Below, piece after piece: positions 5,278-13,162 of a stretch of DNA of 16,086 nt. This stretch comes from an uncultured Bacteroidota bacterium (GTDB lineage: Bacteria > Bacteroidota > Bacteroidia > Bacteroidales > SZUA-534). The position numbers were made by a program, and so were the translations under genes. The notes under the pieces were generated by a model. It was given only the letters and a program-made list of their open reading frames with translations, was not told where the DNA came from and ran no database searches. Every line of letters starts with the position of its first letter. Within the stretch, counting starts at the first letter, position 1. The stretch is taken from positions 1 to 16,086 of the forward strand of contig CALCFP010000557.1 in assembly GCA_937900725.1 (NCBI GenBank). Reading direction: 5' to 3'.

Positions 5278-6459
5278 TTGGATTTCTTTGAGTTATTAAA
5301 AAAACATAGTTTAAAAGAAGCATTACACTTGTTTAATGGCGAATATGAAGATGCAAAATATGTGGTGACGCAAATAGAAGCACGAAAATTAGAATCTGTA
5401 AATGTTGTGTCAGGAGCACCAATAAGATTGCATATGTATTTGACAAACAAGTGCAATATGAGATGTCCACATTGCTATATGTATGCTGGGCAAGCAAACG
5501 AAAATGAGTTGACTACAGAAGAAATAAAAAGCGTGCTTGCAAACTATGCTAAAAGTGGAGGTGTTTATGTCACTTTTTCTGGTGGCGAAATTTCCTTGAG
5601 AGAAGATTTGCTCATATTAGCAGAATACGCACATAGTCTTGGACTCAAATTACAATTGATGACCAATGGCGTACTATGGAATGAAAAATCTGTAAGAAAA
5701 ATATCAGGTTTTATAAATGACGTGCAAATTAGCATAGATGGATACAATGAGGACACGAATTCCACAATCAGGGGAAAGGGTAATTTTGACAAATCACTAC
5801 AAACTGTAAGGTTTTTCCTACAAGAAAAAGTGCGTGTTGAAATTGCCGTAACACCAATGCCCGACAAAATAGATACATATGTGGATGACTATGCTAGTTG
5901 GGGAAGAAACCTATTAAATGAATATGGCAAAAAAGGATTAAAAATCAAGTTCTCAGGTGAATTAATCGATGGAAGAAACATCAAACTCAATAAAGAACAA
6001 CATAACAAATACATAACCAGTATCAATAAAATCTATACGAAGTGCTATGGGAATAGCGGAAATCAACCATTTATTGACAACATGAAAAGTCGCGGACTAA
6101 TGGACAATTGCTCTTTTGGCAATATTACGATTTCATCCATTGGTGATGTATTCTTTTGTGGCAGAATAGAAGGTCTTCGTAAGGCTACTAACATTAGAGA
6201 TGTTTGTTGGGAAAAAATATGGAGCCTATCCGAAAAAGCCAAAATAGTTACTAATGTCGCAAATATCGTTCCTTGCAATGAGTGCTCCATTAAATATATT
6301 TGTGGTGGCGATTGCAGAATAAAGTATTTCCCTGAAATAAAAACAAATGACATAGAATCATTTAATATAAATAACAAACCCGAAAGGGAATGTAACAATG
6401 CTATAAAAGAACACTTTTATGATTTAATGATTCGGACAAATGAGCAGTTATACCAATAA
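5278..6459 (+). CDS. Radical SAM/SPASM peptide maturase (RRE split by apparent frameshift)
   Basis: Numbered from the TTG at 5278, this is a 393-residue protein. Residues 1-40 are the helical second half of a PqqD/RRE-like domain (DFFELLKKHSLKEALHLF). The radical SAM core starts with CNMRCPHC (Cys59, 63, 66; CX3CX2C) and has SGGE (101-104) for SAM binding. The SPASM domain supplies seven cysteines (278, 294, 333, 336, 342, 346, 372), with the diagnostic CX2CX5CX3C at 333-346. All ligands for the three 4Fe-4S clusters are therefore intact. The likely reaction is radical modification of the peptide encoded at 4984-5145, with the RRE binding its leader. There is no in-frame ATG before residue 53; the frame is open from 5218 and the true start is probably 5138, read through a missing base. 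Low GC suggests transfer. Confidence 0.85.
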   Translation: MDFFELLKKHSLKEALHLFNGEYEDAKYVVTQIEARKLESVNVVSGAPIRLHMYLTNKCNMRCPHCYMYAGQANENELTTEEIKSVLANYAKSGGVYVTFSGGEISLREDLLILAEYAHSLGLKLQLMTNGVLWNEKSVRKISGFINDVQISIDGYNEDTNSTIRGKGNFDKSLQTVRFFLQEKVRVEIAVTPMPDKIDTYVDDYASWGRNLLNEYGKKGLKIKFSGELIDGRNIKLNKEQHNKYITSINKIYTKCYGNSGNQPFIDNMKSRGLMDNCSFGNITISSIGDVFFCGRIEGLRKATNIRDVCWEKIWSLSEKAKIVTNVANIVPCNECSIKYICGGDCRIKYFPEIKTNDIESFNINNKPERECNNAIKEHFYDLMIRTNEQLYQ

Positions 6460-6528
6460 TAAAGGCCAATCAAACACATTTCAACCGATACTCCTAAATA
6501 ATATATAGACTGTCAGTACTTTCTTTCA

Positions 6529-7695
6529 CTAAAAATCCTCATACAGCAGATACTTTTTCCGAACTTCCTTAAAGGCCTGCAAGCCATCCTGCCACGATTG
6601 GCGGATTTCGGCTTCAGTCATTCCTTTTTCTATTTGCTTGCGCAATTCGGGACCTGCAAGTTTGGTCAGGAACGAATTGAAGAAATCCGACTTCGAAAGA
6701 AAATAGTTATAACTATCTATCAACCATTTAAGGTTGATGCGGGCATCGTGTTCAAGCGAGTCGGTGGAAATGGTACGCAAGTCGTAGCCACGGCAAAGCA
6801 CATCCTTGAATGGCGGATATTTGGCACCCTCGACACTGCGTGGAGTAAACTGAAACGGTGCCTTCTGGTAATCGGGATGACCGATTGCCTCAAACGGGAA
6901 ATCGGTTCCGCGCGCCACGCTCATAAACGTTCCTTCAAACAGTCCCAACGACGGATAAAGCAAGATGGAACGGTAAGTGGGCAAGTTCGGCGATGGCTTT
7001 ATCGGCAACTGGTAATGCGTCCTGTGGCTGTAGTTTTTGCAAGGCACCACCATCAGTTGGCACACCTCGCCACCTGCAAGCCAATGCTCGCCGTTAATCA
7101 TCATTGCATACTCGCCAATGGTCATTCCGTGGACAAGCGGAACAGGGTGCATTCCGACAAACGACCGTGCCACAGCAGTGTCAAGTATCGGTCCATCGAC
7201 ATAAAAACCGTTCGGATTCGGGCGGTCGAGAACCATAACTGGGACGTTATTTTCGGCGCACGCCTCCATAACGTAGTGCAATGTTGATATGTACGTGTAA
7301 AAACGCACTCCAACATCCTGAATATCAAATATTACTATGTCAATACCGTCCAAATCGGCCGAAGTAGGCTTGCGATGCTTGCCGTAAAGCGACACTACGG
7401 GCAAGCCTGTCTGTTCATCGACATTGTCGCTCAAGTGTTCGCCCGCATCGCCGTTGCCACGGAAACCGTGCTCGGGTCCGAAAACGCGCACCATATCTAC
7501 ATTCAGCGACAGCAGGCTATCGACCAAATGCCGATTCCCGATAGCCGATGTCTGGTTTGCGACAACTGCGACACGCTTACCACTTATAATGGGCAGATAT
7601 TCCGATATTTGTTCGGCACCCGTCAGCACTTGCGCTCTTGCATCGACGAAAGTCAAGAATAAACAAAACAGCAGAAACGGAATTTGTCTTTTCAT
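6529..7695 (-). CDS. namZ: Exo-beta-N-acetylmuramidase NamZ-type (DUF1343, GH171)
   Basis: This 388-aa exported protein has a signal peptide at 1-21 (MKRQIPFLLFCLFLTFVDARA). The DUF1343 signatures are GPEHGFRG (73-80), FDIQDVGVRFYTYISTLHYV (123-142) and LDRPNPNG (156-163). NamZ enzymes remove N-acetylmuramic acid from the non-reducing end of peptidoglycan fragments, a cell-wall recycling step. Glu75 of PEHG is the expected key acidic residue, by family reasoning. Length is as usual and the frame is intact. It is divergent from the LolE-like gene and has its own -7 box. Its stop lies 69 bp from the stop of the radical SAM gene (convergent), marking the right edge of the AT-rich block. Confidence 0.9.
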   Translation of the reverse strand: MKRQIPFLLFCLFLTFVDARAQVLTGAEQISEYLPIISGKRVAVVANQTSAIGNRHLVDSLLSLNVDMVRVFGPEHGFRGNGDAGEHLSDNVDEQTGLPVVSLYGKHRKPTSADLDGIDIVIFDIQDVGVRFYTYISTLHYVMEACAENNVPVMVLDRPNPNGFYVDGPILDTAVARSFVGMHPVPLVHGMTIGEYAMMINGEHWLAGGEVCQLMVVPCKNYSHRTHYQLPIKPSPNLPTYRSILLYPSLGLFEGTFMSVARGTDFPFEAIGHPDYQKAPFQFTPRSVEGAKYPPFKDVLCRGYDLRTISTDSLEHDARINLKWLIDSYNYFLSKSDFFNSFLTKLAGPELRKQIEKGMTEAEIRQSWQDGLQAFKEVRKKYLLYEDF

Positions 7696-7716
7696 ACAAA
7701 AAATGTTTTCACGGAT

Positions 7717-7725
7717 ACAAACATA
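7717..7725 (-). promoter_or_regulatory. -7 box upstream of namZ (TATGTTTGT)
   Basis: The minus strand reads TATGTTTGT, a full match to TAnnTTTGY, 22 bp before the ATG at 7695. The -33 region is not clear. Confidence 0.5.
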
Positions 7726-7789
7726 ATCATTTAGGTTTTCGATTACGTTTTTCGTTGACTACATTTGTTGCGATTCTAACTGACAAGTT

Positions 7790-9034
7790 TTGAGAGCGGA
7801 ATTTTTCATAGCAAACCGAATCACGTTCGACAAGAAAGACGGCAAGTCGTTCACAGGGCCAATAGTCAACATTTCAGTCGTTGGCATAGCGTTGAGCCTT
7901 GCAGTGATGATTTTGAGCGTGGCCGTTGTCACAGGATTCAAGAACGAAGTCAGGGCAAAAGTCACTGGATTCAGCGCCGATGTGCAGGTGGCGAATTTCG
8001 ACGCAAACAACTCGTTCGAGACTCAGCCAATCGACCGCGATGCCGTGCCTCTTGGCGAGATTATGGCCGTGCCTGGAGTCACACACGTACAACCATACAT
8101 TCTGAAATCGGGCATCATAAAGACCAACAACGACATTCAGGCCGTGGCGCTGAAGGGCATCGACAATGAGTTCGACTGGACGTTTCTGCGCGACCACATT
8201 GTGGCTGGCGACACGTTCAGCATCGACGACACGGTGAAATCCAACAAGATTCTGTTGTCGGAATATGTCGCCAACCTTCTGCATCTGAGCGTAGGCGACA
8301 AACTGACAGTTTACTTTGTGCAGGACCCGCCACGTATGCGCCCGTTCATTGTCAGCGGACTGTACAAGACGAGCATAGAGACATTCGACCAATCGTTTGC
8401 ACTTGTCGATATGCGCCACCTTCAGAAAATCAACGGTTGGGACACGAACCAAATAACAGGATTCGAAGTGATGATTGACAATTTCGACAATCTTGAAACC
8501 ATTGCCGACAGCATATTCTTCATTGCAGGCAACAATTTCACTCAAGGCGGTTCAAGTCTGAAGGTGAGCAACATAAAGGAACTCTACCCCGCCATTTTCG
8601 ATTGGCTGAACTTGCAGGATATGAACGTATGGGTGATTCTTGCGCTGATGCTCGCCGTGGCTGGATTCAATATGATTTCGGGACTGCTGATTCTCATTTT
8701 GGAGAAAACCAATATGATAGGACTGCTCAAAGCATTGGGATACAGCAATTGGCACATACAGAAAATATTCCTTACACAGTCGTTCTTCCTGATTGCCAAA
8801 GGTCTGATATGGGGAAATGTCATCGGCATCGGCATCTGCCTGATTCAACAGCAATTCGGCATTGTCCCGCTCGACGAATCGTCGTACTATATGAGTACAG
8901 TGCCTATCAACCTGAAAATGATTCACGTCTTGGCGCTCAACATTGGCACACTTGTCTCAACCTTGCTGATAATGCTGTTGCCGTCGCTTCTGATTTCACA
9001 CATCAGCCCTGCAAAAGCGATAAAGTTCAATTGA
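7790..9034 (+). CDS. LolE/FtsX-type ABC transporter permease (lipoprotein release)
   Basis: This 414-aa permease has the LolC/LolE layout: TM1 at about 25-49, a large periplasmic MacB-type core (50-275), then TM2 281-305, TM3 329-353 and TM4 378-402. The cytoplasmic coupling loop EKTNMIGLLKALGYSNWHIQ (305-324) and the C-terminal ISPAKAIKF are typical. With a LolD ATPase, not in this window, it would extract lipoproteins from the inner membrane for transfer to the outer membrane. The start is a TTG: no ATG occurs in frame nearby, and RAEFFIANRITF matches the place where family members begin (usually M-x-x-E-x-FIA-x-R). It converges with the LysE-family gene, 16 bp between stops. Confidence 0.85.
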   Translation: MRAEFFIANRITFDKKDGKSFTGPIVNISVVGIALSLAVMILSVAVVTGFKNEVRAKVTGFSADVQVANFDANNSFETQPIDRDAVPLGEIMAVPGVTHVQPYILKSGIIKTNNDIQAVALKGIDNEFDWTFLRDHIVAGDTFSIDDTVKSNKILLSEYVANLLHLSVGDKLTVYFVQDPPRMRPFIVSGLYKTSIETFDQSFALVDMRHLQKINGWDTNQITGFEVMIDNFDNLETIADSIFFIAGNNFTQGGSSLKVSNIKELYPAIFDWLNLQDMNVWVILALMLAVAGFNMISGLLILILEKTNMIGLLKALGYSNWHIQKIFLTQSFFLIAKGLIWGNVIGIGICLIQQQFGIVPLDESSYYMSTVPINLKMIHVLALNIGTLVSTLLIMLLPSLLISHISPAKAIKFN

Positions 9035-9050
9035 TACGCGAAACGGCAAA

Positions 9051-9701
9051 TTAGGAAAGCCCGCCTTCCCTCAGGAGAAAAAACTTGACAGCCATTGCCA
9101 ACGACAGCACTATGATTGCTATGCCACTGATTCTGTTCAGCCAAACAATACTGCGCAATCGGAAATGCTTGCGGAAGATGTCGATTACGTAAGTCAGTGT
9201 AAACCACCATATAACCGCGCCTGCAAATATCGACCACACCAATGTAATGCCGTTGCTCAGTGTGCTTTCGTCACCCATAAGCCCCAACATTGAAAAGGCG
9301 ACGCCGAAAAATATTATTGTGAGCGGATTCGACACCGTGAGAAAAAATACAGAGATATAGTCGCCTAAAATGCCTGTACGGCGTGGCGTGCGATAGTAGC
9401 GGTATTCCTGGATAGGATTCTTAAGCAACATCTTAAATCCCAAAAAAAGCAACACCACAACACCTGCTATCTGGAAAAGCAACTGATTGCGACTTAGGAA
9501 ATCGGTGATGAAAGTGACGCCGAACGTGGCCAAAACGGCGTATGTGGTATCGGCTGTCGCGGCGCCCAATCCTGAAATAAATCCTTGGAAACGGCCTTTG
9601 TTGATAGTCTTCTGAACGCACAGGACGCCAATGGGACCCATCGGTGCCGAAACTATCAGGCCTACAAGCATTCCTTTCAAAATTATCTCTACGCTGTTCA
9701 T
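9051..9701 (-). CDS. LysE/RhtB-family amino acid exporter
   Basis: This 216-aa inner-membrane protein has about six hydrophobic segments. The N-terminal LysE signature is SAPMGPIGVLCVQKTINKGR (18-37), followed by FISGLGAATADTTYAVLATFG, and the central NPLTIIFFGVAF segment of the family (124-135). Such carriers export amino acids or derivatives by proton antiport; the substrate cannot be told from sequence. The ATG at 9701 follows AAGAG, and a -7 box lies 20 bp upstream. No partner gene is adjacent. Confidence 0.85.
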   Translation of the reverse strand: MNSVEIILKGMLVGLIVSAPMGPIGVLCVQKTINKGRFQGFISGLGAATADTTYAVLATFGVTFITDFLSRNQLLFQIAGVVVLLFLGFKMLLKNPIQEYRYYRTPRRTGILGDYISVFFLTVSNPLTIIFFGVAFSMLGLMGDESTLSNGITLVWSIFAGAVIWWFTLTYVIDIFRKHFRLRSIVWLNRISGIAIIVLSLAMAVKFFLLREGGLS

Positions 9702-9720
9702 CTCTTCGCCTATACAAACT

Positions 9721-9729
9721 GCAAAAGTA
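9721..9729 (-). promoter_or_regulatory. -7 box upstream of the LysE-family gene (TACTTTTGC)
   Basis: Minus strand TACTTTTGC matches TAnnTTTGY in full and lies 20 bp before the ATG at 9701. No convincing -33 box is seen. Confidence 0.45.
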
Positions 9730-9810
9730 GCATTCTTTTTGTTTCAGCCCTTTTTGATAATGAAAATTGCACGACTATCCATAATCATTAATCTTTAATG
9801 GTCGAACGAC

Positions 9811-9936
9811 TTATTTTGATAATTGTGCTAAACATATCAATTCAACCAATGTAAGAAGATGCGCATTTTCAATAAGTTGGGGAAAGAATGCTTTCACAAA
9901 CTTATCTGGACAATCACAAATAACTAAAGATGAATA
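9811..9936 (-). pseudogene. Open remnant after the Rpn stop codon
   Basis: Directly after the TAA of the Rpn-family gene, the same frame stays open for 42 codons and then ends in TAA. The translation looks protein-like (for example DKFVKAFFPQLIENAHLLTL) but has no start codon of its own and no family I recognise. It may be the tail of another decayed gene, or an old C-terminal extension cut off by a stop mutation. Confidence 0.25.
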
Positions 9937-10915
9937 TTATAATTTTTCAATTTCATCCAATGAGAGTCCCGTAATTTCCGCAATATCATCAATAGGATAG
10001 CCTTTGGCTTTCATCATCTTGGCGTGCGAAATGTTTGCGCTGTTCACTCCTTCAGCGCGTCCTTCAGCGCGTCCTTCAGCACGTCCTTCGGCACGTCCTT
10101 CAGCACGTCCTTCGGCACGTCCTTCGGCACGTTCGGTATTAATGTTGTCGCGAAGTATTACAACATTGTCCAAATGCCGATAATAAGCATTGAGTTCGTC
10201 TTTTGAGAGCCGTGCCAATGCCAATTTCGCTTTGGCTTCAGGCAAACCTGGCGCTGTCGCCTCGTTTGGAATCTCACCTGTATTAAGAAAGTAAATCCAT
10301 TGCTCAAGTGGCAATTTCGACCATTTGTTGAAATCGTTCACCTTCAATATGTAATATTCTGGATACAAGTCGCTTACTACATCGGCGTGGAATTTTTCCT
10401 TCTGAAATGGCGACAAGTTCAAAATATCGTTGGTGTGAATTCCACGGAACTCAGTCTTGCCGTGGTAAACATAGTCGGTTCCTGCGCCCAAGGCAAAATA
10501 TACAATATTGATACTGTATATCTTACGTATTTTCTCGTAGCCTTGCCCGCGTTTTATGTATTCGGTCACCAATTTCGACACGCCAAACAGCATACGCTGA
10601 AAATAGGCGAACTCGTTGTTGTTCTGTATCTCAAATAGCATAAGGGTTCCCTTGCTATCCTCGGCGAGAATATCGACCCGATACCTGTCACAAAGACTTA
10701 TGAGGAGAGCGTGATAGCCAGATTCAATTCACGCTAGAGCTTGCGGTTCTTCTTGTGTCGTATTAATACTCCTGATTTCCTTCGCTTTCAAGCAGACTCT
10801 TTATTTTAATCTCCTCGTTAAGCAACGATGTCAGCAAGCCTTCCAACACGACAAAATTCGCCTTGTCGCGCAAAAGCCTTTTCATCGCCCAATCAAATCT
10901 GATAACTTCGGACAT
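9937..10915 (-). pseudogene. Disrupted Rpn-family (PD-(D/E)XK) recombination-promoting nuclease / putative transposase
   Basis: The gene is in two pieces. The 5' piece (10763-10915) encodes 50 residues starting MSEVIRFDWAMKRLLRDKAN, the standard N-terminus of Bacteroidota Rpn/transposase_31-like proteins, and stops at TAA. The 3' piece, in another frame and open from 10728, carries RVDILAED then FEIQNNNEFAYFQRMLFGVSKL, the catalytic region of the nuclease fold (Asp of VDIL and Glu of FEIQ). Relative to the family there are about 60 extra bases plus a frame change between the pieces, so the full enzyme cannot be made. An ATG at 10641 could still give a 234-aa product that keeps Glu but loses the VDIL Asp and so should be inactive. 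The C-terminal half holds seven AEGR repeats and a helical tail. Confidence 0.75.
10049..10132 (-). repeat. 12-bp tandem repeat, seven copies, encoding AEGR
   Basis: Seven head-to-tail copies of CCTTC(A/G)GC(A/G)CGT (plus-strand reading) fill 84 bp without interruption. They differ only at two transition positions. In protein they give (AEGR)x7, predicted to be a charged helix or coiled linker. Copy number is a multiple of three bases, so gain or loss keeps frame. Such repeats are common in the C-terminal part of Rpn-family proteins. Confidence 0.9.
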
Positions 10916-11016
10916 AACGTGTTAATTTTTTGCAAAGTAATAAAAAATTGGGATAATGGCCTATTGATGTTTCCTTTTACGACACTAGCCGAATGACAGC
11001 ACAATCGCCAAAACAA

Positions 11017-12102
11017 TCAATTATCATCCTTGCCGTCACGCCAACCGCGCCACTTCTCCCTAAAGAACTCGCCCACCGAATAATCCTTTTCAGGCTTGAA
11101 CCTGTATGCCACGGTTGCCTGCACCATATAATTGACGTTATTGATATTTACACCTTCCCTGCCTATGGTCGATTCTATTGCGAGAAGACTGAAACTTGTG
11201 TTGAAAAACAGCCTTCGGCTATTGTAACCGCAATAGATGTCGCCCTGAAAATACATATTCATTGTGTTGTAAAGTCGGTCAGGCGCGTTGCTCAGCCTCA
11301 TTACGCAATTATTGTAGGCAAAGCCCACGGCGAACTGCCCGTTAATGAACCATTTCGACGGCATCACAAATGTACGGGCATAGCCGAAATCGATGCCCAC
11401 AAGCAAGTTTCTCACGCCACTCATAGGTGTACGGTAGCCGAAAAGAGTGTCGCTCACCATCGACGGTATCAGCGACGAATCGGCCTTGACCACATTGCGG
11501 TTCAGCATTGTGCCGACAAGAAACGAGCCTGCCGATTTCTTCTGCCGTTCGCCCTGCGATGTAAGAGCCTTGCGCGAATATTCACGGTAGTTGAAATAGT
11601 AATCAGCCGATACGCGCAACACATTTGTCTCTATGTCAGGACGTTCATAAAGGCTGGAATCAGTCCATTGTGGCATCAGGGTGCGGGTATTGCGCAGGCA
11701 GTAGCCTTGATATACATTGCCTGTAAACTTCAGTGTGACAGCGGGAAAATACATCTGCGTCGAAATATCGTACTTGCGCCCGATGCGGTGCGGGTCAAAC
11801 AGTCCCATACTGCAACCAAGCCTGAACGACAGCCATTTGTAACTAATTCCACAACTTACCGACCCCGATGAATCGGCGCAGTTGTACTGCAACGACGACA
11901 GATTGCCCAAATCGTCGACGGAAAATGATGAATTCTTGACAAATACCGATAGTTGCGTGCCGAAATAGCCCCGCAAATCGTCGATATAAGTTGAGTCGGG
12001 GCTGTCGGCAAAGGCGCTGACGAGTTTGTCGCGAAACCCTTGGGCATTGGCACACACAACCGCCAAAAGAAACAATACTGTTATTTCCGTTCGTCTAAAC
12101 AT
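11017..12102 (-). CDS. DUF4421 outer-membrane-type protein, copy 2 of a tandem pair
   Basis: From the ATG at 12102 this is a 361-aa protein with signal peptide MFRRTEITVLFLLAVVCANA (1-20). A longer frame to 12213 begins without an ATG and would bury the signal peptide, so it is not used. The mature part alternates polar and aromatic residues as in a beta barrel and aligns by eye with the neighbour at 12140-13162 along its length: PDSTYIDD near the start, the YERPDIETN stretch followed by DYYFN, and KKSAGSFLVGTM. Function is unknown; DUF4421 is a Bacteroidota family with no established role. It differs from the neighbour by a basic C-terminal tail (FFREKWRGWRDGKDDN) after the last strand. It starts 37 bp after the neighbour's stop and is probably cotranscribed. 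Confidence 0.7.
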   Translation of the reverse strand: MFRRTEITVLFLLAVVCANAQGFRDKLVSAFADSPDSTYIDDLRGYFGTQLSVFVKNSSFSVDDLGNLSSLQYNCADSSGSVSCGISYKWLSFRLGCSMGLFDPHRIGRKYDISTQMYFPAVTLKFTGNVYQGYCLRNTRTLMPQWTDSSLYERPDIETNVLRVSADYYFNYREYSRKALTSQGERQKKSAGSFLVGTMLNRNVVKADSSLIPSMVSDTLFGYRTPMSGVRNLLVGIDFGYARTFVMPSKWFINGQFAVGFAYNNCVMRLSNAPDRLYNTMNMYFQGDIYCGYNSRRLFFNTSFSLLAIESTIGREGVNINNVNYMVQATVAYRFKPEKDYSVGEFFREKWRGWRDGKDDN

Positions 12103-12139
12103 TTGAATGTAAAGATAGTGCCAATCTGAAAAAAGCAAA

Positions 12140-13162
12140 TCAGAAAATACTGAATGACTTGACAGGAATGCGATAGACAAACATAACGTATGTCTTGCCG
12201 TTGCGCAGGTCAAGGCTTTCGTGCTCGTGCCCTATCGACGACCTCGACAAATATTGCTTTCGGTAGGCGCCAATGTAGAAATTTCGGCAGTTGTAGCCCA
12301 GCCCGAACTCCGATTGCAGATACAGGTTCAGCGTATTTTCAGTCATCGAGCCTTCGCCCGAACTCTGCGTGTTGCGCGCAAACGAAACCCCAGGCGAAAG
12401 CATCCCGCTTATGAACCAGTTCTTGCGGATTGAGACGTTGAGCGCATAGCCGACATTCGCACCCAGCGAATAATAGTCGGTGCTTGTGACATCGAGATTG
12501 AAGTTCAGCGAATCGACAACCTTTTCATGAATAAGGGTGGAATCGCCACGCACGCCGTTGTAGCAAAACACCATACCAGCCACAAGCGAGCCCGCCGTTT
12601 TCTTCTGCAGTGCCTGATGCGCAAAAAGCACCTTGTTCGAATAGTGCTTATGATTGAAGAAATAGTCCATTGTGGCGCGTATCGACTTCGCCTCTATGTC
12701 GTCGCGGGTGTAACTGTCGCCGTTGCTCCAGTCCTCTATCCATTTTTCAGGATTCGACAGGTAAAAGCCTTTATACTTGTTTATGTAGATTGTCCAAGTC
12801 GATGTCGGAAGATACATCTGTGTCTGAAAATCAATCTTCTTGCTATCGCCATTTTTCGACTTGTTGTGTGAATAGCCGAAATTCACATCAAGAAAACTGT
12901 AGATGAAGCCCACGCCGACAGAGTTGTTCGAGTTGGCCTTGTACATCAGGTTGTCCTTGAAATTCGGGCTGTTTATGTCGAACGACGAAAACTTGTTCGA
13001 GTAGAATACCTTCAGTCCCAATGTGTTGGCAATGCTTTCGATATAGGTTGTGTCAGGTGCGCCCAGCAACCACTCCCACCGTTTCCTATCCTCGGAAAAG
13101 TCAGTGGCATATGACGCCAATACGACCGACAAAAAGAAGATTGCGGATAGCGCCTTTCTCAC
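12140..13162 (-). CDS. DUF4421 outer-membrane-type protein, copy 1 of a tandem pair
   Basis: This 340-aa protein has a signal peptide at 1-19 (MRKALSAIFFLSVVLASYA). It carries the same landmarks as the next gene: PDTTYIES, YTRDDIEAK followed by DYFFN, and KKTAGSLVAGMV, so the two are paralogues. It ends in an aromatic strand, VYRIPVKSFSIF, as expected for an outer-membrane barrel. The start is GTG at 13162, overlapping the tsaB stop by 4 bp (GTGA), which points to translational coupling with tsaB. A functional link to tsaB is not implied by anything else seen. Confidence 0.75.
   Translation of the reverse strand: MRKALSAIFFLSVVLASYATDFSEDRKRWEWLLGAPDTTYIESIANTLGLKVFYSNKFSSFDINSPNFKDNLMYKANSNNSVGVGFIYSFLDVNFGYSHNKSKNGDSKKIDFQTQMYLPTSTWTIYINKYKGFYLSNPEKWIEDWSNGDSYTRDDIEAKSIRATMDYFFNHKHYSNKVLFAHQALQKKTAGSLVAGMVFCYNGVRGDSTLIHEKVVDSLNFNLDVTSTDYYSLGANVGYALNVSIRKNWFISGMLSPGVSFARNTQSSGEGSMTENTLNLYLQSEFGLGYNCRNFYIGAYRKQYLSRSSIGHEHESLDLRNGKTYVMFVYRIPVKSFSIF

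Noticed and set aside
6460..6528. Bidirectional terminator between the radical SAM gene and namZ
   Set aside because: The gap is AT-rich, but I found no stable inverted repeat with a T-run on either strand.
6598..7287. Plus-strand reading frame of 229 codons
   Set aside because: Entirely antisense inside the well-supported NamZ gene.
7874..8545. Minus-strand reading frame of 223 codons
   Set aside because: Antisense inside the LolE-like permease, whose membrane topology and motifs are intact.
10049..10132. CRISPR-like regular repeats
   Set aside because: Head-to-tail 12-bp units with no spacers, in frame with an Rpn-family protein: a coding tandem repeat.
10993..11871. Long plus-strand reading frame (292 codons)
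   Set aside because: Antisense shadow of the DUF4421 gene at 11017-12102, which has a signal peptide and a clear paralogue; the plus-strand translation is Cys/His/Arg-rich and has no family features.
12103..12213. Longer N-terminus for the second DUF4421 protein
   Set aside because: It would place 37 residues in front of a clear signal peptide and overlap the preceding gene.
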